Of a DNA stretch of 64,000 nucleotides, positions 30,340 to 40,405 are shown piece after piece. Below the pieces are notes generated by a model. It was not told the origin of the DNA. It searched no databases and worked only from the letters and a program-made list of their open reading frames with translations. The stretch covers positions 886,928,400 through 886,992,399 of the forward strand of contig NC_133658.1 of assembly GCF_037893015.1 (NCBI RefSeq). The letters are read 5' to 3'. Each line of letters starts with the position of its first letter. Position 1 is the first letter of the stretch. Source of the DNA: Macrotis lagotis (lineage: Eukaryota > Chordata > Mammalia > Peramelemorphia > Peramelidae). The translations under genes were made by a program, and so were the position numbers.

Positions 30340-31035
30340 TAGTGATGGGGAAACAGTGAAGAGAAAATAGAAACAACCCCTTTCCCCTAGAAGACCTCAG
30401 GAGAGTGGGAAGCCACTTCTCTTTTATTTGGCAGGAATCTGTATGGCTAATAAAAAAATCACAAAAACATGAAAGCTTTTTCTCAGTTATAAGCCTACTT
30501 CTCTTGTGTGGGTTAAAATTCTCCCTTTTAAAGCATATCCCATCACTGGGCATTTGAAGACAAGTCAACCCTTTTGGTTTGAATACACCTCTCCCTTACT
30601 TAGGTCTTCTAGAATTCTTCCAGTTCTTCAAGAATAAGGCTATAGAAATGATTCCTTTTAGTCTACTCTCTGTTGGCAGGAGGAGCTCTGGAGGAAAGGT
30701 CCCCTACCCCGAAAATATCCACCTTTTAAAACTGAGATAGCACTTGATTTATATTTCATTAATAGTGGTGGAGTTTGGGGCAAGTTTTGGTCCAGGACCT
30801 TCTGGGATATGTCTTAGGTTCTCAGAATTGGAAGGCACCTCTTGAGGTAGGTATGAATAGGGACTCTACTTCCAGAAGGAAACCCTGTCAGCTGAGAAGC
30901 ATTGATGAGAGAAGACAAAGTTTATTTTCTTCCTAAGTCATAAGCCTGTTTTTCTAGCTCTTAAGTCAGTCCCATGCCTTTGAATAGATCCTTATGCCGC
31001 CATACTTAGACTGAGCTCCCTCTTTATCTTTGCCT
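30340..31035. other. Non-coding stretch, nothing recognised
   Basis: No SINE head or LINE signature could be assigned; a GGAAGGCACCTCTTGAGG word at 30830 may be an isolated SINE or L3 trace. Confidence 0.4.
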
Positions 31036-31150
31036 TTTGGGATTTTCCTTTGTTTTTCAAGGTTCAGCCCAGGTGTTGCCTCCAAGGACTCTTCCTTGAG
31101 CCCTCTAACTAAAAGCATCCTTGTCTCTTCTCAAGTTTTTCTAGACCATC
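31036..31150 (+). repeat. LINE-2 3' untranslated fragment, plus strand
   Basis: CAAGGTTCAGCCCAGGTG, TTGCCTCCAAGGACTC and TTCCTTGAGCCCTC. Confidence 0.7.
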
Positions 31151-31184
31151 TTGGCTAGAAAAGGAAATTTCTCTGATATCCATA

Positions 31185-31345
31185 ACATCAGAGGATAGAA
31201 GGAGCCTTAAGGGTCATCTAGTCTACCTTCTTTCCCTTTACAGGTGAGAGGAAACTGAGGCCCCAAAAGTTAAGAGATTGGAGTAACACACAGATTGTGT
31301 CAGAGAAGGGTTTTGGAGCCCATGTTCTCTCCACTCCAAAAAAGA
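31185..31345 (-). repeat. Family D SINE, minus strand
   Basis: GAAGGAGCCTTAAGGGTC, ATCTAGTCTACCTTC, GAGAGGAAACTGAGGCCCC. Confidence 0.78.
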
Positions 31346-31369
31346 TATATGAACTAGTGATATATAAAC

Positions 31370-31470
31370 TAGGTAGAAAGGTGCTCACAGAGCCAGGAAG
31401 AACTAATCCCAGGTCCCATCTTTGACACATACTGTGTGATCCTGGGTAAGTCACACAACCTGTTAGGGTT
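31370..31470 (+). repeat. Family D SINE head, plus strand
   Basis: TCACAGAGCCAGGAAGAAC and CATACTGTGTGATCCTGGG followed by TAAGTCACACAACC. Truncated. Confidence 0.55.
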
Positions 31471-31574
31471 TTTAATTCTCTAAGTTAACTACAAGAATGG
31501 GTAGAGGGGGTTTCCTCATCTGGGAGTAAGTTACCTATTCCTAAGAAATCAAAGGTCCAACCTCTATGCCAATC

Positions 31575-31765
31575 TCACCTTGTTTGAACATCCATTATAC
31601 CTCTGACAATGCTACCTTGTATTATATTTGATCCTTCTTTCTCCCAGTAGAATATAACCTTTTTGAGAACAAGAGTTCCTTCCACCCCAGCTGCCATTTT
31701 TCTCTTTCTATTCCCAGAGTCTAGTTCACCATAGGTCACTTAATGACTGCATATTGAATTTGAAA
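31575..31765 (+). repeat. LINE-2 3' end, plus strand
   Basis: CAGTAGAATATAACCTTTTT, GAGAACAAGAGTTCC, CAGAGTCTAGTTCACCATAG and CTTAATGACTGCATATTGAA. Confidence 0.75.
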
Positions 31766-31844
31766 CTATCTTAAGCAATTTGGGCAAGGGAAAAGGTGCT
31801 GTTCTCAAGGGGTCTGCCTTGAAGGACAGTCCTAGATATAAGTT

Positions 31845-32040
31845 TGGGTCTATAATATGGAAATATGTTAAACATAATTGTTCATGTATAGCCTATATCA
31901 GATTACTTGCTATTATGGGGAAAGAGGAAGGAAGGGAAAGAGGCAGAAAAATGTGAAACTCAAAACCTTACAAAAAAGATGGATGTTGAAAACTATCTTT
32001 GCATGTAATTGGAAAAAATAAAATAAAATAAAATAACATT
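31845..32040 (+). mobile_element. LINE-1 extreme 3' end, plus strand, (AAAAT)n tail
   Basis: AATATGGAAATATGTTAAAC, TATAGCCTATATCAGATTAC, GAAAACTATCTTTGCATG and TAATTGGAAAAAATAAAATA. This is a strongly 5'-truncated L1 copy of about 190 bases. Confidence 0.87.
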
Positions 32041-32394
32041 AAAAATAAGTTTTGGTCTATTGATTGAGGAATTAGTTTCCTTATTATTGCTACTAGTTCT
32101 ATTAAGCCCTGCCTTTGACAGATTCTGGCTGTGTGACTCTTAGTAAATCATGGGATCATAGATTTAGAGTTAGAAGTCAAAGTGTGCAGGAAAATATTTA
32201 ACAAGTGGCTCAAGGAGAGGGGTGGGATATATGCACAGCTTATATTCAAATTTAATCAGTGTTATGAATAGTTTTTCTATCACTTTTTAAAGGCTAGACA
32301 ATTAGCAAAATAATAAATCCAACCTGATTTTTAAGGCAAATTAATAATTTCTGAGGTATGAATGCTCACATTGAAAATTTAACAAGCTAACCCC

Positions 32395-32545
32395 TGCATA
32401 CCCCCGGTTAGAAGGAACCTCAGAAGTCAAATGCTTCATTTTGCAGCTAAGGAAACTAAGGCTTGGAAAAATTATGACCTGTCCCAAGACTAATATTTAG
32501 TGAATGAAAAGCATGCCCCAAACTAATTTCTTTTGATTTTAGACC
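32395..32545 (-). repeat. Family D SINE, minus strand
   Basis: GTTAGAAGGAACCTCAGAAG, CATTTTGCAGCTAAGG, AAACTAAGGCTTGG. Confidence 0.72.
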
Positions 32546-32620
32546 CAATGCTTAACACACCACCTAGAACATAGTAGGCATGTATAAATGTTAATTGATT
32601 TACTGATTGATTTCCAATAT
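32545..32620 (+). repeat. LINE-2 3' tail, plus strand
   Basis: AATGCTTAACACACCACCTA, GAACATAGTAGGCATG and TGATTTACTGATTGATTT. Confidence 0.75.
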
Positions 32621-32794
32621 GCCATACTGCCTTCCTTGTGCCACAGACTATAACATCTAAAATTATAAATTATTATGGACAGGTTGCTGATCTGCAGCAG
32701 TGAAGAAAGAGCTTCTGCTCTGGAAGTCCCTTCCCTTGATGCCATCATAGATCTGCCAGGGCCCCTCGCTCTACTATCTCACCTTTATCTAGTG

Positions 32795-32970
32795 CTGGGG
32801 TTTTTAATCATCGTATATCTCTATGTGTTGTGTGTATATGTGTATGTGTTAGGATCACTTCTCAGAACAATATTTTAAAATGTATAAGGTGACCAGATAT
32901 TATGAGTGAAATAAAAAAAATCACAGACCCCAGGATAAGAACCTCAGATTGAGAATTTTTACAATTTCCA
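32795..32970 (+). mobile_element. Small hAT-like nonautonomous DNA transposon
   Basis: Begins GTGCTGGGGTTTTTAATC, includes GGATCACTTCTCAGAACAAT and ends CAGACCCCAGGATAAGAAC. The ends are imperfect inverted repeats (CTGGGGTTTTTAATC against GGATAAGAACCTCAG). The pattern resembles mammal-wide hAT elements. Confidence 0.55.
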
Positions 32971-33044
32971 AATTCCCTTTTTCCACATTAATTGATAGTT
33001 ATACTTCTTACTGGGCATCAACTACTGTTGCTCTCCAGGACACT

Positions 33045-33135
33045 GTAGGTAGGTGGAGAAGGTGAGGGATTTGTCTAGAATAAGTTCCTGCCCTGAGAGA
33101 GTTTATAGTCTTATTGGAAGAGAGAAGATACTCAA
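33045..33135 (-). repeat. LINE-2 3' fragment, minus strand
   Basis: GTTCCTGCCCTGAGAGAGTT, TATAGTCTTATTGGAAGAG. Confidence 0.6.
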
Positions 33136-33187
33136 GAAATAACTTTGACATGAATTATAGAGCTATGTATCATCAAGGGCTCAGAAA

Positions 33188-33435
33188 AGTGTTTTGTTTG
33201 TTGTTGTGTTCTATCACTTGAGTTCATGTCTAACTTTATAACCCATCTGGAGTGGTTTACCATTTCCTTCTTCAGCTCATTTTTATAGATGAAGAAATTG
33301 AGGCACACAAGGTGAAGTGACTTGTCCAGGGTCACATAGCTAGGGAGGATCTGAGGCTAGATTTGAGCTCAGGAAGATGAGTCTTCTTGCTTCCAGGCCC
33401 AGCACTCTATCCACTGTCTTGTCTAGCTGCCCCCT
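33188..33435 (-). repeat. Family C SINE, minus strand
   Basis: GTTTGTTGTTGTGTTC, GAGTTCATGTCTAAC, GGAGTGGTTTACCATTTCC, CAGGGTCACATAGCTAGGG and GCACTCTATCCACTG. Confidence 0.9.
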
Positions 33436-33599
33436 AGATAGGGCTTGGATGGACAATTTTTTAGCCATTCTTGAGCCCTACCTGTAGATAGGGCTGCTTC
33501 TCAATAACATTCTAAAGTCCTCAGTTATTCCTATGCATTTTCTCCAAGCTTAAACCTCTTTAGTAGCAAGACTATCCTAATAACCCAATATCGGTTAGG

Positions 33600-34360
33600 C
33601 AATACATGCTGCCCAGGCATGCTTTGTGTGATTATACTTCATCCCTCCTCTCCCCAGGTTTTAATTGTATGACATTTGTCCTCTACTTTCCCAAGTCTCT
33701 AGAGGTAACTTTCTATTGGTTTTAGATTTAGAAGTTTGATTAAATATTATTTGTGCTCTGCCCCTCCTCATCAAAAGAAAAAAATCCAAATGTGATTTGG
33801 TTAGAGGAGTCAATTGTAACCCTGCCTGTCTGATTAGCGAGGTTGAAAGAGAAATCATTTTGGGCTCGGGGATTTCAGCACTAAGAAAATCAGATTTCCA
33901 ATATGTTAGAACTTTTACAGACTGCTATCAGCTGGGACTTGAGGCTCCGTACAAACCAAACAAACAAAGCTGAAATTAATTTAAACGATTCCCCTGCAAT
34001 TCCTGCCCCCGAAATGTATTTATTATTAAGAAGGCAATATTCTTTCCTGACTTCCTAGATTTTCAATATAGCGTATGGGTGCTGTGATAGCTTACTCCCT
34101 CTTACCAAAGGAGATTCATGCTTGCTCGTTTCCCCTAAGTGCTGGGCTGAGATGGATGAACAATGCAGGCCCCCCAGCTATAATCAGCTGTTTGCCTCTA
34201 GAATTTGCATGCTCTCATTGGCAATCTCATTATTTCCAACATCCTATTGAGCAAAATCCAAGGGATCATAAATTGTTTAAAATGGACATTTGTCAAGTTA
34301 TTCTGGAAACAAACAAAAAAAAAACCCATTCGGCGACTTCCATTTCCTACTATTTATTAA
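33600..34360. other. Repeat-free block, candidate conserved non-coding element
   Basis: About 760 bases with no repeat signature. It contains TTAATTTAAACGATTCCCC, TATTTATTATTAAGAAGGC, an E-box-like CAGCTG at about 33928 and 34187, and rare CpG words (GATTAGCGAGG, ATAGCGTATGGG). Frames on both strands are short and unlike coding. I read it as a candidate developmental enhancer; that is inference without alignment. Confidence 0.45.
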
Positions 34361-34720
34361 GCCTTTTAAGACATTGGCCATGATTCCCCCCCTCACAACT
34401 ATCTTGTTAGATTTTCTCTTCCTCTCCCCTCCTTGCCACTTCTTTCACCTGGGCTAAAACCAAAAGTGGCTGATTACAGCTTTCCTTAGCAGTCTAAGGA
34501 CCTGGGGCAAGTCCCCCCAAACTCCAGATAGATTCTGGGGCATCACAAACTGCCATTTGGGAGGAAGTCAGTTGGGATGTAGCGGTGGGCATCTATATAG
34601 GAAGATGGCAACTTTCTATTTTAGGACAAAGCTCCTGAGGGATCACCAAAGTTACAGCACTGGATGGATTTTAAAAACACTTTCTATAAGGCAACCTTAT
34701 GGAAATGGGGTTTAGGAATA
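34361..34720. other. Non-coding stretch, nothing recognised
   Basis: No repeat signature until the SINE at 34723. A C-run (TTCCCCCCCTC) lies at 34384. Confidence 0.4.
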
Positions 34721-34722
34721 TA

Positions 34723-34990
34723 ATATAGCTAGGTGGTGCAATGGATAGAGCATCTAATCTTGAGACAGGAGTTCAAATCTGATCTCAGACAGTACTAAAT
34801 TGGGTGACCCTGGGAAAATCACTTCACCTCTATTTGTCTCAGTTTCCTTATCTGTAAAATGGGTGTAATAGTAATAGCATCAATCTCCTAAAGTGTTGTA
34901 AGGATCAAAGGAAGGTTATAATTCTAAAGTGCATTATGCCTGTAAGCACTATATAAATGTCGCCTAAATTAGTTAAAATATTATTGTTAT
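34723..34990 (+). repeat. Family D SINE, plus strand, near full length
   Basis: AGCTAGGTGGTGCAATGG ATAGAGC, CAGGAGTTCAAATCTGATC, TCAGTTTCCTTATCTG, GTTGTAAGGATCAAAGGAAG, then GCACTATATAAATGTC. Confidence 0.9.
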
Positions 34991-35029
34991 GATGATGAGA
35001 GACTTTGCTAGGACTTTGCTAGTCATTGT

Positions 35030-35272
35030 GAGATTGTTGTTCCTCACTCATTTCAGTTTTTTCTGACTCTTAGTGATCCCATTTGATGTTTTCTTGGCAA
35101 AGATACTGGAGTGGTTTGCCTTTTCCTTCTCCAGTTAAATTTTTCTTACAGATGAGAAAATTGAAGCAAATAGGGTCATTCAGCTAGGAAGGGTCTGAGC
35201 CCATATTTGAACTCAGGTCTTTCTGCCTTCAGGTGCAATGTTATATCCATTGCATTATCTAGCTACTCGACT
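35030..35272 (-). repeat. Family C SINE, minus strand
   Basis: GATTGTTGTTCCTCACTC, TTTCTGACTCTTAGTGATCC, TTTCTTGGCAAAGATACTGG, AGTGGTTTGCCTTTTCC and TTGAACTCAGGTCTTTCTGC. Confidence 0.9.
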
Positions 35273-35404
35273 TGGAAGATTAAGAACAATATAAAACAAC
35301 TCCTGTTCTAAATCTAATTTATCAAGAGATTACTTGGAAATTTCCATCTGCAACCAAAATGAGAGTCAGAAAGGACATTTAAAAAATCAAAGAATAAGAT
35401 AAAT

Positions 35405-35585
35405 TTGTAGATTTATAGTTGGAAGGGGTCTTTCTCCTCATCAGAGTCAACATTCTCACTTTAAAGATGAGGAAATTGAGAGTCAGACATGGAAATGACT
35501 TGTCCAAGGAACTACAGAGGAAGCAGGAAAGTCAGAATTAAAATTCAAGTTCTCTTAACTCAAAATCCCTTATTCTTCTTAAGCA
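35405..35585 (-). repeat. Family D SINE, minus strand
   Basis: TAGATTTATAGTTGGAAGGG, GATGAGGAAATTGAGAGTC, TGACTTGTCCAAGGAAC. Confidence 0.75.
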
Positions 35586-35819
35586 CAAATAAATGTCACA
35601 TGTTCTGAGGTCTAAGTCAAATTAAAAAGTAATAGGTAAATATTTATAAAATAAAACATAATAAAACAAAATAAAAGTCAACAAAGATAAAATTACATTT
35701 TAAACTTAATCTTAAATAGTATATTTAAAAAGCAAGTCAACAGGATGCCTGTAGGGATCCTTTTATATGGATTAGTACCCCTTGCTTCTATGTGAGTTTG
35801 ATACCTGTATTCTGTCACA

Positions 35820-36020
35820 TACTTGACTCAGAAAGAAGCCCATCAAAGTTTACCTATGTCTACTTTATGGACTTTAAATGGACTATTTGTGCCCAATCTG
35901 TGATAGAATCTTCTGATTTCCTATTGGTCCAATCAGCCACAGTCAATCACACTGTGACTTGACCCTGACAAAGTGATGTGATTTTGGTCATCTTTGAGAA
36001 CAAAAGACAACAGCCAACAC
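35820..36020 (+). repeat. Family B-type SINE tail, plus strand
   Basis: AAGTGATGTGATTTTGGTC ATC and TTTGAGAACAAAAGACAAC are the family B 3' end; the head cannot be recognised. Confidence 0.6.
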
Positions 36021-36042
36021 AATTTGAGCAAGGCTAGTTATC

Positions 36043-36074
36043 TGCTCCCCTATGTTGCTGCTCCCCTATGTTGC
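36043..36074. repeat. 16-bp perfect tandem duplication
   Basis: TGCTCCCCTATGTTGC occurs twice in direct contact (36043-36058 and 36059-36074). Confidence 0.97.
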
Positions 36075-36470
36075 AGTAGGACGGAAACAGAAAATCAGGA
36101 GTGGATAGTTTGGCTCCAAGAAACAGGGATGTTGATAGAAGCAAAAAGGGAAGGAGGGTGGAAAGGAAATGAGAAAACTATAAGAAGTGGACAAAAGACC
36201 TAAAAAATCAGAGCCACTCCAGGACCATTAGTATAAGAACAAACAGCCCATCCATCTTCAATAGCTCTGGGAAGTTTTACTCTATTACAGCCCAATATAA
36301 CAATTCATGGTTATGGTGACCCTGGGTCATTAATAAAAGATTAAATTATGATCAGTATAATCTGTTTAATAAGATAAGGGATATAGGGATAGAAGCTGTA
36401 TTTGTGATATTACTGGTGTAGGGAACTCCCGGAAGAAGAAATGACTTCTACTAATTCAGGTCAGCACTTT
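36075..36470. other. Non-coding stretch, nothing recognised
   Basis: No gene or repeat family seen. Confidence 0.4.
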
Positions 36471-36580
36471 CTCTACAATTTATAGTCTTAAAGAGCTTCC
36501 TAGAGCACATAGAGGTTAAGTTACTTGCCCAAGGTCACATAGGCAGTATATGGAAGAGGCAGGAAGTATATAATATACTG
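36470..36580 (-). repeat. Family D SINE fragment, minus strand
   Basis: AGAGGTTAAGTTACTTGCCC and AAGGTCACATAGGCAG are the CORE in reverse. Confidence 0.7.
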
Positions 36581-37080
36581 ATTTCCATATAAATTATTGC
36601 TTTTAGTATTTCTTTCACAACTCACACACACACACTCTCTTATCCTATGTCATTCTTGTTCATATTCTCCCACAAACCTTCCACAGGAGATCCAAGGAAC
36701 ATGCCAAAGGTTTTCTTCCAGCTCTCTTAATATTGCATAAATACAAATGGAGTCCATGAAATGTATACCTAGTTTCCATCATTCTCTCTGGCCCATCTCC
36801 TCTTCGACTTTTCTTCATTAATAGCTATCATATCAGCCATATCATATCATATTGGGTGCATAATTCTTAGTAATATGATGTAATTTATTTATACCCTTTT
36901 AGGTAATCCATAATTTAATTTCTTCCGAGAACATGATTCAGAGAGAGCACCCAAAGAATTTTGCTATTAAAAGGATAGGTCATTGTTTCAGGGAGATGCT
37001 TGGGATATTTATAAATACTCCAATGCCTTGTTATTGCAGAGATTATTTTCAATTTATCCTGTCTATATCTTGATTAAATT
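36581..37080. other. Non-coding stretch, AT-rich
   Basis: Contains a short CA run near 36625 and TATCAT repeats near 36820-36855. The part 36640-36800 weakly resembles the antisense L1 3' region, which I could not confirm. Confidence 0.35.
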
Positions 37081-37215
37081 ACTTGTTGTTCCCCCCATTC
37101 GACTGTTAGCTCCTTGTGAGCAGGGCTGTCTCTTTTTCTTTTTTATAGTCAGTGTTTAGCACAGTTTTATACACATAGTAAGTCCACAATAAATGTTTAT
37201 TGGTTGACTGGAGAT
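37080..37215 (+). repeat. LINE-2 3' tail, plus strand
   Basis: CGACTGTTAGCTCCTTGTGA, GCAGGGCTGTCTCTTTTTC, GTGTTTAGCACAG, CACAATAAATGTTTATTGGT. Confidence 0.88.
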
Positions 37216-37539
37216 GTTTCCAGATTCTCTAATGCTGTGTTTAAGGAGATCAAGCTTTGGTAGAAGCTTTCTTAGTACTTTTCTGCCTTATTATACAAAG
37301 TATATAGAAAATAACGTAACATGAATTTGCTTTCTGAAGATCTCGCTAGTTAAGTCCAATGAAATTTATCTTCAACAGACTAACCATGAAACAAAATGGT
37401 TAAATTTGAAAAAAAAAATTGGTGCTTAAAGAGATAAAGCTTAATTATTTTTAAACTGAACTAATGCCATTTCCCTCAAGGATATAGAAGCATTAGATTT
37501 TATTATATTATCATGGTTCCTGTTGAACATGAGAAAAAG

Positions 37540-37870
37540 AGATTTAAATCTCAAATGGAATTTAGAGATCACCGAATCCAACACCATCATTTTATAGGTC
37601 AAGAAATAGAGGCCTTGGGGTGGCTAGGTGGTGCAGTGGATAAAGCACCGGCCTTGGAGTCGAGTACCTGGGTTCAAATCCGGTCTCAGACGCTTAATAA
37701 TGACCTAGCTGTGTGGCCTTGGGCAAGCCACTTAACCCCATCTGCCTTGCAAAAACCTAAAAAAAAAAAAAAAAAAAAAAAAAAAAGAAATCGAGGCACA
37801 GAGAGGTTGTGACTTGGTCAGGGTAATAAAACTAGTAAATATCTGAGGGGGAATTTGTAATCATGTTTTC
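37540..37870 (-). repeat. Family D SINE, minus strand, split by a family A insertion
   Basis: TTTAGAGATCACCGAATCC and TCATTTTATAGGTCAAG lie before the insertion; CACAGAGAGGTTGTGACTTG lies after it. Confidence 0.78.
37614..37784 (+). mobile_element. Family A SINE, plus strand, long poly(A), likely young
   Basis: GGTGGCTAGGTGGTGCAGTG, GATAAAGCACCGGCC, GGGTTCAAATCCGGTCTC, CTAGCTGTGTGGCC and CTTGCAAAAACC, then an uninterrupted run of about 28 A. The 13-bp flanks AAGAAATAGAGGC (37601-37613) and AAGAAATCGAGGC (37785-37797) differ by one base. It retains CpG positions in both pol III boxes. Confidence 0.94.
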
Positions 37871-37904
37871 CTACTTCTATTTTATCATAATACCAAGAAA
37901 TAAC

Positions 37905-38060
37905 ATTACAGATTTCGAGCTGAAAGGAATGCTAAGCTATATATAAACCAACCCCATGATTTTATAGATGAGGAAACTGAGACTCAGAGATTAATTGAAT
38001 TATTCAAGGTAGCTTAGCAAGAGAGAGAATGAGAAAGAGAGAAAATAAAGAGAAAAGAAG
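37905..38060 (-). repeat. Family D SINE, minus strand
   Basis: GATTTCGAGCTGAAAGGAAT, TTTTATAGATGAGG, AAACTGAGACTCAGAG; followed by a purine-rich AGAGAGAG stretch. Confidence 0.72.
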
Positions 38061-38099
38061 CCAAATTCAAAGTCACTGAGAACAGCAACCTTTCACTAT

Positions 38100-38290
38100 T
38101 CAAAAATAATAATTGTAATAATAAAATCATATTGTGTTTATAGTTTATAAGAATAAGTCTCATTTGTATCATATATTAAGGTTTAACAAATTATTTTCCT
38201 CAAAAATGTAAGGTGAGGCAGACAACAAATATTTCTTAATTCCCATTTTACAAATGGGGAAACTGAGGTTTTAAGGAGACAAACTGGTTT
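38100..38290 (-). repeat. Family D SINE, minus strand, diverged
   Basis: AATAATAATTGTAATAATAA at the tail side, then TTAACAAATTATTTTCCTC, CCATTTTACAAATGGGG and AAACTGAGGTTTTAAGG. Confidence 0.7.
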
Positions 38291-38885
38291 CTTTCCATTT
38301 ACTGATGCTGTCCTAGATTACTCAAGAGTAACCTTACAATTTTAGGGTCATCCCTAATACTCTCCCCTCCAGTGTAGTGGCATCTCTGAAATTCATTGTT
38401 TTTTAAAAGGATGAAAACACTTGTGATTCTCTGCCCAAAAAGTTATTGTGAAGAAGGACTTTGAATTATACAATGAAATATGACAAGTCTTAAGAGCTGC
38501 CCTATTCTGTCACAGCCCCCCCCTCATTCCTCCTGGGTTTCCCTTTTGCATCAGTCACCTGATTTCTTTAGGCAAGAACTCTTATAGACAGGTTAAAAAA
38601 TTTGCCAGCCTGTGAATTCTTCACTATTTGTTTGCCCACCTATCAGTGTCAAGTTGGGAGTAATAGTAGCCCAAAGATGAATGGTATTGGCTGTATATTC
38701 CATTTTAGACTAAAGGTGGATGTAGGCATTCTATCACCTAGTTCACTCAGTTGGTACCTCCACTCAAATGTGAAAATGAGTGCTCCTAATGATGATCCTG
38801 CAGCCCCACAAGAACCCAAGGGGACATTGGCATCATCAAACATGAAATGAGGTCTAGGATCACTTTAATGTCAAACATCTGTGAT
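38291..38885. other. Non-coding stretch, nothing recognised
   Basis: An 82-codon plus-strand frame at 38602-38850 overlaps a minus-strand frame of 64 codons. Neither has a domain. No repeat family seen. Confidence 0.4.
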
Positions 38886-38889
38886 GACA

Positions 38890-39035
38890 TACAATTCAAC
38901 AAAGCACCTACGTGGTGTTTTTAGGCAAAATACTAGGTGGTGGAGATGAAAAAGCCAAAAATAAGTTAGTATTTACACTCGGAGCTGTATTTTACCAGGA
39001 GCGTATAACATGCACATAGATAAATAAATACAATG
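38890..39035 (-). repeat. LINE-2 3' end, minus strand, diverged
   Basis: AAAGCACCTACGTGGTG, CAAAATACTAGGTGGTGGAG, ACTCGGAGCTGTATTTTACC. Confidence 0.6.
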
Positions 39036-39274
39036 TGTAGCTATCACCTATGGTCCAGAACTTTGAGTCCTAGATTTATATGGACCATGGATCTAACTTT
39101 TGTCATCCCTTCCCCATATTGATCTCTTTGGTTTTCATCCAAACTCAAATTAGCTTTTGGGAAATATCAAAATATAGTTCATATGTAATTAGAGAAGATG
39201 GGGCCCCATACAAGAACTCAAGATGATGAGGCACATAGAAAGTATACATGCATTTTGCCACAATAGACAATGCA

Positions 39275-39480
39275 GAAAACACAAGACCTGGACTTAGAGG
39301 CAAAAAACCTAGACTTAGGGTTTGGCAAAGTGTCTGGCACATGGCAGGCATTTAATAAGTGTTCATTGGATTTGGATTGGATTCAAATTCCACCTCAGAC
39401 AATTATGCGAAACTGAGCAAGTCACTTCAGTTCCCTTAGCTGTCCCCTTCCAAATCTAAAACCAATGATCCCATCATCCT
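39275..39480 (+). repeat. Family D SINE, plus strand, with an L2 tail inside
   Basis: SINE parts are GACCTGGACTTAGAGGC and, later, GATTCAAATTCCACCTCAG, GAGCAAGTCACTTCAG. Between 39310 and 39372 the L2-like AAAGTGTCTGGCACATGG and AGGCATTTAATAAGTGTTC interrupts it. Confidence 0.6.
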
Positions 39481-40250
39481 ATGACTCACAAAAGTTCATA
39501 TTTATTTCCATGCTACTCATTATTCTCCAATGGGGTCTACATCTCAATTGAACTCCCTTCAGAAAAGAATTGACCTTGAGTTTCCTAGAAGGCAACCTTC
39601 TGACATCTCCATAACCCAACTTTTTTAACCCAGGATTCCATACAGGCAGGTGACTTCATGGTGTTAAACTGTGGTTTGGATTCTCCTTAGAAGGAGATTT
39701 AACCTGAAGTTATTTGGACAGGTAACCAAGTCTTTTTCCTACATTGTCTGAATGATTCATGGCAACAGTGAAGGAAGTGTTTCAGATCCTTGATCTCCAT
39801 ATCACAGCTTTAGTCTCTTGCTTATTCTTCAACCCTGAGGGCAACAAACTCAATTCTCTATCCTTAAGAGAATTATGATGCTCAGGAAATTTCTTCCTTC
39901 TTCAGCAGGAGATTTGGGAATCTCCATTTTGATTACATGTTCTTCCTTCCCTTATCACTGTCTCTTAAGCTAGGAGGTTATACACTTTTCTCTCCAAAGC
40001 TGAGACCAGGAATTTGGTGTCCAGGAATTCTCTTCTTAAGTCCTATGAGTGAGGCACATGAAGTTCCCACATGTTTCTGACCCCCTGCAGTCATCATTGA
40101 CTACTGGACATGAGGAAAACCTTTGGTAGAAAAAGACCCCAAAGAGTCAAGTCAAGTCCATGATGAAGACTCTTTGGCAAGTCAAACACATAGTTTACTC
40201 CTTTCATAAATATTTTCCCCCATAATAGTATAATATTCCCCACCCCATAA
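39481..40250. other. Non-coding stretch, nothing recognised
   Basis: No repeat family or gene. Some words near 39540-39680 and 39840-40000 recur loosely (CTCAATT.., AGGCAACCTTC) but without a definable unit. Confidence 0.4.
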
Positions 40251-40405
40251 TAGTTCATAGGATGGAGAATAAAATCAAATCAGTCTAGAAAGGTAGACTG
40301 GAGTCAGATTATAAAAGGTTTTAATGTCAAGTGAAGGACTTTGTATTTTCTTCTAGAGAGTTTTTGAAGAAGGGAGTAGCATCATCAGAAATGTGCTTGA
40401 ATTCC
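40250..40405 (-). repeat. LINE-2 internal 3' region, minus strand
   Basis: AGTCAGATTATAAAAGGTTT, TGAAGGACTTTGTATTTTC and GAAGAAGGGAGTAGCATC are antisense L2. Confidence 0.65.

Noticed and set aside
30161..30568. 135-codon minus-strand frame
   Set aside because: Contains the antisense L2 tail near its end (the peptide portion MQRKAKDHSCSQGAHSLMD is a common L2 antisense translation).
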